Source of the DNA: Parus major
Lineage: Eukaryota > Chordata > Aves > Passeriformes > Paridae
Assembly: GCF_001522545.3 (NCBI RefSeq)
Contig: NC_031783.1
Span: 5,161,580-5,225,579, forward strand
DNA: 64,000 nucleotides
Direction: 5' to 3'
In this document: positions 27,656 to 39,100 of the stretch, one piece after another
Position numbering within the stretch: position 1 is the first letter of the stretch
Layout of the letters: each line of letters begins with the position of its first letter
The notes under the pieces: model-generated
Told to the model about the DNA's origin: nothing
What the model saw: only the letters and a program-made list of their open reading frames with translations
Database searches by the model: none
Position numbers and translations under genes: made by a program

Positions 27656-27750
27656 GGCCGCGGCTCTGCGCTGCTCCCGGGCCCTGCCCGGCCGCGGCTC
27701 TGCGCTGCTCCCGGGCCCTGCCCGGCCGCGGCTCTGCGCTGCTCCCGGGC
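27656..27750. repeat. 34-bp GC-rich tandem repeat in the promoter CpG island (about 2.8 copies)
   Basis: Copies start at 27656, 27690 and 27724, each with GGCCGCGGCTCTGCGCTGCT followed by CCCGGGCCCTGCCC. The first two copies look identical and the third diverges after CCCGGGC. Each unit holds a NotI-like GCGGCCGC or GGCCGCGG core and a CCCGGG palindrome. It lies about 0.8 kb upstream of the USP7 start codon. Such short GC-rich arrays in promoters can vary in copy number and are easily collapsed in assemblies. Confidence 0.9.
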
Positions 27751-28108
27751 TCTTCGCGGCCGCTGCGGCGGAGACTCCGCTGCTCGCCCCGGCTCTGGCT
27801 GGTGGAGGCCGCGCCCTGCGCTCTCCGTGCGGGCCCGGGCGGGGAGCGGAGGGAGCCCCGCACGGCCGCGTACCGAAACCGGCCGCCTCGCGAGGGATCC
27901 GCGGGGCTCCGGCCCCGCTCCGGCGGCGCCCCGCGGGCTCTTGCACCCGGGCCTGCGGGTGTGGGGCTGTGCGGGGGCTCACGGCGGAGCCTCCCGCACG
28001 GAGCTGCCGCCGGAGCCGGGGCTCGGCCGGGCCGTGCCCGAGGTGGGCCTTGCGCGGGCCTCGGCCCGTCCCTGGCCAGGCACCCGCTGCCGCTTGTGCG
28101 GCATGGAC

Positions 28109-28120
28109 GGGCGGGTAAAG
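28109..28120 (+). promoter_or_regulatory. Possible plus-strand splice donor at the right edge of the CpG island
   Basis: GGGCGGGTAAAG gives a GCGG|GTAAAG donor-like site with the GT at 28115-28116. It sits exactly where the CpG island gives way to AT-rich DNA, as expected for the first exon of a divergent non-coding transcript from a bidirectional promoter. There is no independent evidence of transcription. Confidence 0.3.
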
Positions 28121-28130
28121 GGCGTATTTG

Positions 28131-31100
28131 TGTGATGTGTGGAAAGGGAAAAATCTGCTGTAAACAAGCCAGTTCCTTGCCTGCATGCAGCTATTTTTTC
28201 ATGGGCCTTGTCTGGAGGATGTAGTCGCTCCTAAGAGACCTGTCTGTTTTCCCAGCATGGATGGAGAAGGCAGGGGTGCAGATGAATAAATAATACCTGG
28301 CTGGCCCAGGCCGAGGTTAAAGCAATGAAGGAAGCAGCTTCATTTAAGGATGGAAGTGTAGTTGGAAGGCCATGGAGAGTTCCATTAAAAGGTCCAGTGT
28401 TTACTTCAGGATCCTGGGAAGCAGGCAGAAGGATACTCTCCAAAGGGAAGGACTCAGAACATGCAAAATCGGGCCTCCTGAAGGGACTGAAAATGTACCT
28501 AAGCAGAAGTGCTGGTCTGCCTGCAAGAACATAAATGAATTTTTAAAACTATTTGTTTTTCTAGTTTATAAAATGAGCAAAGCAAAACCAATCTGAGGGG
28601 AAAATTCAATGTGTCTGGTTTCTCAGCAGCACAGGAGACTACAGGGATGGGCAGGGGAGGAAAATAATTTCCAAGTGTAGTGTATGAAACTCTGCCTTAA
28701 GAAGTAAATTCCATGTCTAGAAAATGGAAAAATAAGCAAAGATGAGGATAGTAGTGGGAGGATCAGGTTTTACAAGCACTTAATTTGATAGTTTGCCTCT
28801 CAAAAGGTATATTCTGACTTTCCCTGTTTCTCTGAATTTTCAAAAGCTTTTTAAAGAAAAATGAATTACAAATCTGGAAATTATTTATTGCTATTGATCC
28901 AGGCAAAAACATGCCAAATCTGCCAAATCTGGGTTTACATTGTCTCAGCAAAAGAGGAAGATTAGGACAGAGGTTCAGACAGAGATTGATGCGTGTATCT
29001 TTAGTCTCCTCATGTCCTAAACTTTGAGTTCCCCACTGCCAGTCTTTCCCTATAATTACCTCCCAGAACAATTACTCTTTCCTAACAACTTCCATTCCAA
29101 CCTCCTAAATCATACACAGGTTTAAACTCATCCCTCCATCCTCCCTTCCAAGTGATCCCCAATACAGGATGAACCAGTATGTCACAACAAGGAGGTGGCT
29201 ATGGGTTATTACCTGGTTCTTCTGCCACCAACATGGGGCTTGTGGGCAAGCAACAACAGAGGAAAACAATTTCACTACTGCAAAGAATGAGTGCCTAAAA
29301 TTAACTTCAGGATGATGTTACCATAAGCCTTAAAAACATTCTTTTGTATACAAAAACTTCTCTGAGCTTCAGTTCATTTTAAGGTAGATAATTTTCCAAA
29401 ATTGTTGAAATAATGTTCCAAAATTCCTACTGTTTAAGGGGAGTAAAAATTGTGCAAAATTCATCTGTACAAATCCTTTATTGTGGAAAAGTGTAAAAGG
29501 TAGTATTGAAGAGAGAGGCAGGAATTTTCCTGTCATTAGCTGTGTGTGGGAACAATGCATCATTAGTTTGTGAACGCAACATATCAATATCCAGCACTTG
29601 ATTGTATATTCCTCATTTAAGTCGACTTTATGTTTTGAGAGTCCAGCTACAATAAGGTCTAAAGTACTTCAAAATGTTTTGAAAAAGCATATGAAAACGT
29701 GTCATTTATATTGTGCAAAAATATCAAAAAACTATTCAGAATTGATTCAAGTATTTATATTTAAGAGGGAATAAATTTTAAGTATGGGTATATAGTAATA
29801 TCAAATGCACTTATGAAATTATTAAATAGCAGGCATTTTATACCATCAGCCAATGATTGTAGTAGTGTGATTCCATTGTTTCTAAGCAGGAAATAGAAAT
29901 CTTATTAACTATTGAGCCTAAGGTGAAGTCCAGATCTCAACATAATGCTAACACTTTATCCTAACTACATGAATAATACCTCTGCTGAATATTCCTGAGC
30001 CTTTGCCTCTCCCTCCTGGAATTTTCAGCTCTCCAGCACAAGACACGAAGGCTCTGCCCTTTGGAGGAAAGGACAGTCACCTCTGTATAACCACCTGGCC
30101 ACGTCACTGCTGCCAGCACTTCCCACTGCCTCCATTCCAGCTCTGATTCCAAATCGCTTACTCATCCAGCTGATCCATAAATGCCTCCTATTTTCTTACA
30201 AATTTGTTTCTGTGCTGCACACCACATCCTCCTGTGACCGCTGTCCACTGGAGTTCTGACGGCAAATTCCTTGTGCAGGAAAGTTGGGCAAAGCTCTGGC
30301 GTGGGTTACTGATATTTACAAAAAGCTAGAGTAAATACCATTAGCTGGAACATCGCGAATAGAGTCAAGGTATCCATTCCTTTCATTCTTGTCCTTGCTT
30401 TTTCACTCTTTCCTTTCAATTCTTCCACCCACTATCAGAATATTCTCTAAAGCTGGTCCTCTCCTGTCTCCCAGTCCCCCTTGGCCCCTGTGTCCCCTGG
30501 GCGATCTGGTGGGGGCACCTGAGCCCGGGATTCCCTGTGCCAGCTCCAGCCCGTGGCTCTGCGGGCACAGGGGGTCCCCGGGGTGTGCCAGGTCAGTAGG
30601 GCTGGGACTGGCTGCGGCCTCGCCACATTCCCTCCACATTAGTCATCCTAAAGAGATGGAGCTAAAGAGCTGCTATCGTCTTTAAAATGCCATTGAAGAA
30701 ATGGGCTTTGTTTTTCGAGGCTGACCTGCTCCCCAGCCTCCCTGAAACGTAAAAATAAATCCAAGTCAGGCTGTTTATTTTTAAAGCACTCCTAAGCCCG
30801 TGCTTGCGGGCCAGGCTGAGCCTTCGGGAACCGGAGCGAGCCCCGTGTGTCCGTGTGCCTCCGCCCTCCAGGAGAGAGATCCTGAGCGTGGCAGAGCCGG
30901 GGGCTTCACCCCGTCCTGCTCCGGGGTACCCCCATCTTCAGCAGGGCCTGATGGCCACGGCTTGGAAAACTGCGAGGGAGCTGCGGAAAACTGAAGGAAA
31001 GGAGGAGGATGCTCAGCCCATCCTGTGCCCCGTGGCTGAATCAGCCAGACCAGGCGTGTTTCTGCCAGCCTGCTTATTTCTCCCTGCTGCAGGAAATCTT

Positions 31101-32030
31101 GCTTCCCTCTTGGCTCCATTTGCTTCAGCCTAGAGATGGCCTCTCCCGGCCAGTGCTGAACTCATTCCCAGCACCACGGATGGGGCTCCATAATGTGTGC
31201 AGGTGGCCGTGGCTATAATTAACAAGATGTGTAGCCATTTAATGGCAGAAGGGCAATTACACCAGCACACGCCCTTAATACCGATGTACTAAACCAGCAG
31301 AACTGGGGTTGCTGCTTGTGCAGTTTATTCTGCTATGTTTGTGGAAGAATATCCATTAGTGCAGACGTGCCTCTGTGCCAGCAGGCACTGACACACTCAA
31401 GACACTGAGTGTGCCCCACTCAGGCAGCCTCTTCTGGTCTCTCATAGTTTTTCTCCTCCATCTTACATATGCACAATCAGACACTTGGTGCTACAGTATT
31501 AAAAGTAGTTTAAATTATCTCACAGTGGCCAGAAGCCCCCTGTTCTGTTGTTCATGGTCCTTCTAATTGCCTCATTGCCTGGGTTGCTTTGTACCTGGAA
31601 AGAGTGAAAGGAACCTTTATTTAGGGACCCAAAGAATCATATCCATTGTCCCCGGTGCTGTAGATCAACATAATTGCAAACCTGAGCCCTTCCAGCTGAA
31701 GCAGGTGACCAGTGACTCTTGCAAACACCTTCAAGCTAAGTGTGGGGAAAGAAACAATCACAAGCCTTCTGCAGCATGTGACACAGGAAGCCAAAGGCAA
31801 AAGCCATAAAATATTGTTAAAATGAGCTGGGAAAACTAGGTTATTTGTTTGACTGCAATGTATGTATTTAGGTATAGCAACTTGTTCCACAAGTAGTGGG
31901 ATGGACGAAGTTTCATGCCCTGTAAATGTATTTTCTACATTTTGTAACACTCGGTATCCTGCAATAACCTCAGACTTTTATGGCCTTTCTTTCCAGTGGC
32001 AAAAGGTTCCAAATAACCCCAGTCTTTCTC
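28131..32030. other. Region upstream of USP7, no gene recognised
   Basis: AT-rich to mixed sequence begins immediately right of the CpG island. The open frames are short, lack recognisable domains and differ in no way from chance. A moderately GC-rich patch near 30.4-31.2 kb has frames on both strands but no recognisable protein. There is a small tandem (TGCCAAATC twice) near 28913-28931. This stretch could carry a divergent non-coding RNA; none can be proven here. Confidence 0.6.
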
Positions 32031-32093
32031 TGAGCAAGGGCTGGAGTCAATGACATCTGAAAGTCCCTCCAAGCTGCAATAATTCCATGGTTC
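32031..32093 (+). mobile_element. CR1-like LINE 3' end remnant
   Basis: About 60 bases resemble the 3' terminus of avian CR1 elements in plus orientation. They hold a GGCTGGAGTCAATGACATCT segment, then AAGTCCCTCCAAGCTG, then a degenerate ATTCCATGGTTCTT in place of the usual terminal octamer repeats. Only the short 3' end is seen, as is typical of 5'-truncated CR1 copies. The match is by recollection of the CR1 consensus and the copy is old and diverged. It supports a bird or other sauropsid source. Confidence 0.55.
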
Positions 32094-33118
32094 TTTAATG
32101 TGCCAGCAAATTCCACAAAGTATGCAGGTATTTCCCACTTCAGTTTTTTACCCCTTTGCTGATTGGGGCTTTTTTGAGACTGATGGAGTGGCAGACAGTG
32201 CAATAACCTAAGCTCTGTTTCCTCAGAAAACTAAGGTAAAATACATAACTACATTTTTCAGGGATGCTTTAAATACAGATACTTTCAATAGAAATCTTTG
32301 GTTTGATGATTTCTCTTTAATCACACAAACATTATATTTTAAGGAGAGATATAAATCATTATTCCTTAGTAATAGAGCGTGGTGAAGCCATTACAACAGA
32401 ATACAACATTAATTCAAAGATTTACATGATTTAAAGTATATTTCATAGCAATTTTTCTAAGCCAAAATCTTCATATGGCTTTCACAGACATTTGAGACAT
32501 CTAATGTCATAACAATTTTTAAAAAAAGAACTGGTAAACTTGAATTTTCACAATAAAACTGGGATTGTTTTGCTGAAAACTTGAATGTTTACACCTAAGC
32601 TGGTAGGTGGTGATCACTCTCTGTTTACCATCTTTGAAAAGTCCAATGATTCTTTTTTATCATCACATTTTATTGGACACTGGAAAATATAGTCAAGTAT
32701 TACAGCAGTAGATATCCAAAGTAAAAAGGGAATGGAAGGTACTTTACCGGTCCAGAATGTGACCTGTGTGTGTATTAAAGTGACTTTTTAGAAAAAAATA
32801 ATGGTTTGTGTGTTCTGTCCATCCCTGTATCACACACCCCAACAGAGAGCAGTGGGATGAAAATGAGGTGAAATCTTCATTTGGCATAGCAATTTATCAC
32901 CCTGCTGCTAAAAACTTTTTCATTTTTAATTTTCCTGATTATTGACATCAAAAGCAAGGATCATTTGTGATGGCATTTGGCCACTTTCCTATTCAACTGA
33001 AAATACCAAAGAATTTCTGTGCATTTTGCCCAGAGAGTACTTGAACACAAGAACAGAAACTTTGAAGTTAAGGTACCACGCTGAGACTTAGGAGATGGTA
33101 CTTCAGTTCTTGTGTTTG
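32094..33118. other. Non-coding AT-rich DNA
   Basis: I see no gene, structured RNA or clear repeat here. Open frames are short and the sequence is AT-rich. Confidence 0.6.
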
Positions 33119-33169
33119 TCACACCTGTGTCACACCTGTGTCACACATGTGTCACACATGTGACACCTG
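33119..33169. repeat. 11-bp tandem array of E-boxes
   Basis: There are four perfect-length 11-bp units: TCACACCTGTG twice (33119-33140), then TCACACATGTG twice (33141-33162). The tail ACACCTG supplies a fifth CACCTG. Each unit contains an E-box (CACCTG or CACATG). These start at 33122, 33133, 33144, 33155 and 33164, so the first four are one helical turn apart. CACCTG is the motif of SNAI/ZEB and E-protein factors. It may be only a short minisatellite, but the phasing is suited to cooperative binding. Confidence 0.85.
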
Positions 33170-36100
33170 CTCTGCAAAGCACCAAATGGCTGACCCAGAA
33201 GACCACAGCACACTTTTAAGTTGGCCTTGCTAACTAGAGGCATTAGTTGTGTGTCCACAAATGTATTTCTCTGCTTTGATTGCAGGAAAGGGACACAGAG
33301 ATAGGCAGGTGCTGTCTCTGCTAAAAAAAATGCATTTTTTTCTGCCAGGTGTTAGTGCTCTAGGTAAACTGTTAAGGAAACTACTGTGTTAAAATGAAAA
33401 TTAATATAAAATAAAACATGAAATATCTGAGGTTTTTAAAAGTTGAGCCATTTCTCTTCCCTGAAATCACCTCCCATTGCCTGACTGCGCATCACATCCC
33501 AGCCTGGATACTGAGTTTAGCAATTCATGTGAAGATGATGGCTGACCCTGTCTAAAAATCTAACTCCAGTGATTTCCTTATCTCCTTCCCATGCCTTCTT
33601 CCTCAGAAGAAAAACCTGCCTTCCCAAATCCCTTCCTACTTTCAAGATTCCACATTAATGATGAGCTCCTCTCTGGCACTGGGGTTCTTCACCCTGGTCT
33701 TCACTTCATCCCGATGGTTTAACAGACAGAAAGCAGGGCAAGGACAGCATAACCAGGGGATGCCATGGCTACATCCAATCTGTATCTGTCATAGTAGAAT
33801 AATCTGTTGTATACTAAGGGGTAGATTTGATTTCTTTTCCAATGTGTTATTTACAATCTGGCAGAGTTCAGTGCAAATGTAGGAGCTGATCCTGCAATTC
33901 GATCATCCCCAGCAGACCCAATGAAGTCAGTGGAGTCTGCACGGATGGATCGGATTCCAGTATTGAAGATTATTCTTGTAAACTGTTTCACAAGCAGACC
34001 TCACAAAATCTGTAGTCACAGAATGACTAAATAAACAAGGCAAGTGACATCTGTAGCTGGCATTTTTACTTCATTTGAGTGTCACAGCATTGGCTGAATT
34101 AATCCATTTTTGTTAAGTGGCAGAGAAAAGATCCTAGAGAGAGAATAAAACAGAAGTGAAGCTAGTAACAGAGATAAAGTTTTAAAATATAAGCTTGGGA
34201 AGACACACCTTTGCTTTGAAGTGAGTAAAACTAGGTCCTAGAAGACAGAACCCTCTTTCTACCACTTTCAAATGAGAATCCTGATCCTGCAGGGAGTTCT
34301 CAGGGCAGGAGGATCCAAGAATCAATGCAGTGTCCTTCAGTGTCTCAAGCTTTTATTTCAGGTCAGAAATTCCCAGTAAAATGAACCAAAGTATTTCTCC
34401 CTTTTAAAAAGAATCAGACTTATGAAGCTTCATAATTCCTACAAGAAAGTCATGAAGTCCTTTGGCTTTTGATAAAGATGTGACTGCTGAATTTAGCCCA
34501 GAGTAAGTTCTCTCCTATTATTAAGAATTACAGTAGCAGGAAGAAGTAGTTTGATTAGAGCCCCCTGCCCTCTGATTGTTCAGATATCAGCCTTATTGCC
34601 ATTGTCACCCTCCTGTTTTTCCTGTGCTATCTGCCAGCCAGCAAAGCTGGAGGGCTCAAAGTGCAAACCAGCCAAAAACCCAGGACAGAATAACAAAAGG
34701 TATCTTTAGTCTTTTGTCATAAAGGCCTTGAGAAACAAATGAGATATTTTTGCTGCCTCCTCCTTAAGATAATTTTTCAGAGGTGAATGCTACAAACATT
34801 TGGGCAGAAACTGAGTATTAATTGCTATAAAACTGCTCCTGATGTGTTTTTTGAGGAGGAGGAGGAGTTTCTCACCCCAGCAATGCCTGAGTTTTGCAGC
34901 ATGTTGCAGAGAGGAGGAAGATATCAATTAGAGTAATAGAGCTTGGAGCACAGAGATAAGCATCTGGAAGGCTCCTCCCGGCAATTGCATTTGAAGACTT
35001 GAAAATAGGAAGGATTAATTTAACTGGGATTCTGAAATGGAACTGAAACTGGAGTTGCTTGCTGGTGGAATCACATAATTGCACTTCTTCCTATTATCAG
35101 TGGCAGTTTACATTCAGAGGAGTTTGGGAAGCTGGACTTTTAAGAACAAAGAAGGAGAACTGACAATAGTGTGGGAAGCATGAATTAACATTTCCACGGT
35201 GGTGAAGTCAAAGCCAATCGGTGGCATCTGACTACCTTTATTTGTCCTCAATATTTAGCCATGAATATTAATTGTATTTAATCAAGCTGGTTTGTTATCT
35301 GAATAGGAGACATTTGGCTGGTGCTGACATCACAGCATAGAGCAGGCTGCACTGTTTCAGCTCACCCTGCCTTCTGGGCAACCCCTCCTGTGGCCACTGC
35401 AATGGGACTGAAGTGGCCTTTCACTCAGGCTACAGCTTGCTTGAACTCGGGTTTTAACAATAAAAAAAAATTTATTCTACTGGAAAAACTTGTGGGGAGG
35501 GTCAGAGGAAGATATTTGGGGCAGTTTTAGATATATTGTATTCTAAACACTTCTGATGCATGGTGTGGTCAGTAGGAGAAGTGCATGGGAAGGAAAAAGA
35601 ATTGTCACTTATTTTTCAGATTTGCTATGCTAAGAAAACTCTGCAATTGATAATTTTTCAGTGTAAGTCACTTCTTAGTCTGGAATCTTTAGGAAAAAAT
35701 ACTTTCAATAACTTTTTGGCATGATCCTGCAGTTGCTGCATTAAACAAAAAGCATTCCTATGATTCCTACACTCTTTCCAGCAAGAATACCTACGTGTGT
35801 ATATATGTCTGTATATGGATATGAATATTTCATGTCCCTCATCATTTCTTCCTGACTGTGCCTGGCAAAGAAGTCCTCACCAAATCACCAGTGGCTGTTG
35901 CCTGGAGTGTTATGATGCATGTAGGAACCTGCTTGGGCACTTGATTTCCCTGGCTGCTCTGGAGGCTACTCTGGTGTTTTGGTGGTGCTCTCATTATACT
36001 TCTTGCCTCAGTGCTCAGAGTGCATTGATACTTCAAAAAGCTTTTTCTTTAATAGCTTAACAACCAGAATCTTCTACAAAAGCCTTACTTTGGTGCTTGT

Positions 36101-39100
36101 AAAGGCTCAATAGCACAGCTTTTTCACATTTTGGTCCACAGGCCCAATAAGGTCTCACCATCAAACTGGGTGTTTCTGCCAAGGGTTAACTCCCAGAGTC
36201 ACAGCAAGGGATGGGGGTTCTTATTTATTAATAGGATTTTATGCTTCTGAGTGGCTTCAAGGAAATCAGTCTCAGGGATCCTCCACAGCAGATGCTGAAG
36301 GAGCAAAAGCAATCTTGCAGTACAGCCTAAGCCCCAGGAGGCTGGAATATTTAAAGTTCCAGTCAGGAGCTTTCTAGCAAAGACAAATCTTTTGCCTCTG
36401 CCCTTTGATCAGATCGAAGAGAAGATTTTTGAGTGACCATCAGCTGGATTTCAAACTTGAGGAAACCTACAGCTGCAAGTGAAGAAGAACTGCTTTCATT
36501 TGATGATTGCTAGGTGATTTAGCACATCATAGCACACAGTTAAGGCACTGACCTTCCTCAATATATGTGGGAGGCAGCACATCCAAGCAGTCTGGCTCCT
36601 TGACGTAAAAATGCCAACAACATTTACCTGAACTGAATTACTCCAAGGTAGACTCATAAGCCTTTGTTGTGAGTTCATATGGCAGTGGGTATTTTTGAAA
36701 CCTCCTACAAAAAGCTCTGTTCTAGGGTCTTTATGAGGGTCTGCTATTGCTGACTTCCTTGGATCCAATCATTGTCTTGTTTCTTAAAGGATTTTTTGCT
36801 GACCTCAAGTGAGTTTCATGCATTAGTCACTCCTTTATCATCTTTCAGATTTTAAATGGTAGAGTGCTGCAGAGAACTCATCTGAGAGTCCCTGCAAAGA
36901 GGAGACTTGAGACACTTTGCCATTTTTACCCTGAATCTTATAATGAAGCCCTGTTCTAAATTTTTGTTAGCAACCAGAGGTAAAGTTGTAAAGGCCACTG
37001 AGGGTGAGCTATGAGGACTTTCTCCAGGCCTCTACAAAACCATTATGCTTTAGATTTGGTCTACAATAAGAAATTTTAGTTATCTGGTGCTGTGGAAATT
37101 GTTTCTGATATTATAGAAATCAAGATTTTCAAGCCAGTAGAAATTTCATCTGTTTCAGGATAATATATCCCTTAGCTCTGAGCTGCTTTTGCTGTAAGCT
37201 TGCATACATCTTTCAGAGAATGCAATGCTATGATGGAAATCTCTCTCAGTTACCACACCTTTTGTTTCAAATATGACTACGCTGCTGTATCCACCCCTTT
37301 CTCCCAGTAATTCCATCCTGCCATGTTTTTTTTTCATAGTTGTATCTTATTTTTTGTCACCTCCTGATATTTGGGGTGTAAGAGTCCAGACAGCCCTCTA
37401 GAGAGGGCAGCCATCAGCAGAGCTGAGTTCCCTGAAGAGACTCTTCACTCCTGTCTTTAACAACAGAAGAGTCTGATAAGATATTGATTTTGTAACTTCT
37501 GGATTGTTCTGTCAGACTTCCCACTCTCATCCTCTTTTAATTTTTGCCCTCTGATCTATTTCTCTGGTAAAACATTGACTCCTGCTGAATCTGGGAGCTG
37601 CAAGGAGCAGCTGAAGCAGTTGTGGAGACCACCAGTTTGTGCTTGGCACTTGTACCCAGCCACCACCTCTGTGGGTTATAAAGGCTTGTGTTTATCTCAT
37701 TCTGAGAAGCCAAGATATAGAACTGAGAATCTTCACTGAAATGAGGATCTGAATGTTCTCCTCCACCAGTAACCTTTTTTTTTAAAGGAGTTGGTGTTCC
37801 ATCTAAAACAACAGTATTGACATACTCTTTGGGTGTTGCTAGTACACTATAGCATGTCTCACCAGGCATTCACAGCACTAACACTTAACCAGAATTAGAG
37901 AACAAACCAACAACTAGGAAAAACCATGCATACATTAATTCAGAAATGGGTTGTTCTATGGAATATTTCAGATTTATGGATTTTTTTGGCATACAAAATA
38001 TAAAAGATTTATTATTTGTTCTGGGAATTTGAGTAAAGATAAGAGAGGAGAACGAATATTTTCAAAATAGACTGAGTATATGAAAAATGCCTTATTAGGA
38101 TTAGGTACCAAATCATGGACATTCCTTTCCAGGAAAAAGGTGGAAGCCTGTGCCTTAAGGGGTTTAAAATAGTAGGAAGCAGTCCTGGACAGGTTAGACT
38201 GACACTCAGGATCTGAGGAAGGCAAACAGCGCCTCAGCCAGCACAGGTACTGCTGGAAGAGGATGAGCCCTGATGCCCTCAGGCTCACACAGCTTTCCAA
38301 AGGGAATATTCCTGTGCATAACTTCACACATGGCCATTTGCAGACCTGCAAATCTAGTGCAATTGATTTCTTCCTCTCTGTAGCCTATAATTTGAGAGCT
38401 GAAAATTACTTAGAGTACAGGGAGTGCTGTCTGAATATGAGAGCAACTTGATGTTGAAATAAGTTGTTTTTCAATGATTCTTCCAACTTGCTACTGATCA
38501 TCTCTCAGTCCAACAGCTTGGTGCTGCTTTCAAGGGAGTAGGATACTTTTCCCAGTCCAATGTCCTCTTTCCTGTGTGTCTGAACAATAATTTATAGCAG
38601 TGTCACACAGTCCCAGAAATATTATGTTGCAAAGGTCAGTATGTTTAAAGATGTCACCACTGCTCACCTTTCCCATCCTCTTGCCAGGTGTCACTGCCCT
38701 GAAAACAAGGACAACTTTTTGTGAATCAGCACTGGGGCTGCTGCAATTCTGTATTAAGGCCAATCCAGGCTGGAGTTATTTTCCTTCAGTACATTGGGCT
38801 GACAGTGGCAATCTAGGACCTGGTTCCCCAGAGGATCAGAGATCCCTGCCTTGGAGAGGAGAACGACTGAAGGTGGTGTAACCTCAGACTGCTGATTTAA
38901 TCTGCTGGTCCAAGCATGCTGGAGCCTTGTTCAGCCTCAGATAGTGGCAGTGACGGAGAGGTTCTGGGCAATGTGGCAGGGACTAGAGGCCAGGTAGATT
39001 GTTGCTCTGATTTGGCTGGTTGTGGAGAGCTTGTACATCATGATAAGCCATTTTTGAATCCTGCCAGGCAAAAGCTTGAGGACTGGCTATCTGGAAATCC

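Larger units (their letters stand above)
26130..28130. promoter_or_regulatory. USP7: CpG island covering the USP7 promoter and exon 1
   Basis: About 2 kb of very GC-rich, CpG-dense sequence stands out sharply from the AT-rich flanks; the edges given are approximate. It contains USP7 exon 1, a long upstream GC-rich stretch and numerous GC-box-like G and C runs. No TATA box is evident near the expected start, which fits a dispersed CpG-island promoter of a housekeeping gene. Very long reading frames in all six frames here come from the scarcity of stop codons in GC-rich DNA and are not genes. The 5' untranslated region of USP7 should lie between 26879 and roughly 27.4 kb, but the exact transcription start cannot be read from sequence alone. 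Confidence 0.9.

Noticed and set aside
26407..28224. Long frames of up to 352 codons in several frames on both strands in the CpG island
   Set aside because: Their composition is only Ala, Gly, Pro and Arg, they overlap in many frames at once, and GC-rich DNA has few stop codons. Only the 27-codon USP7 exon matches a known protein.
37393..37408. GCCCTCTAGAGAGGGC short palindrome
   Set aside because: A 7-bp stem is expected by chance many times in 64 kb.
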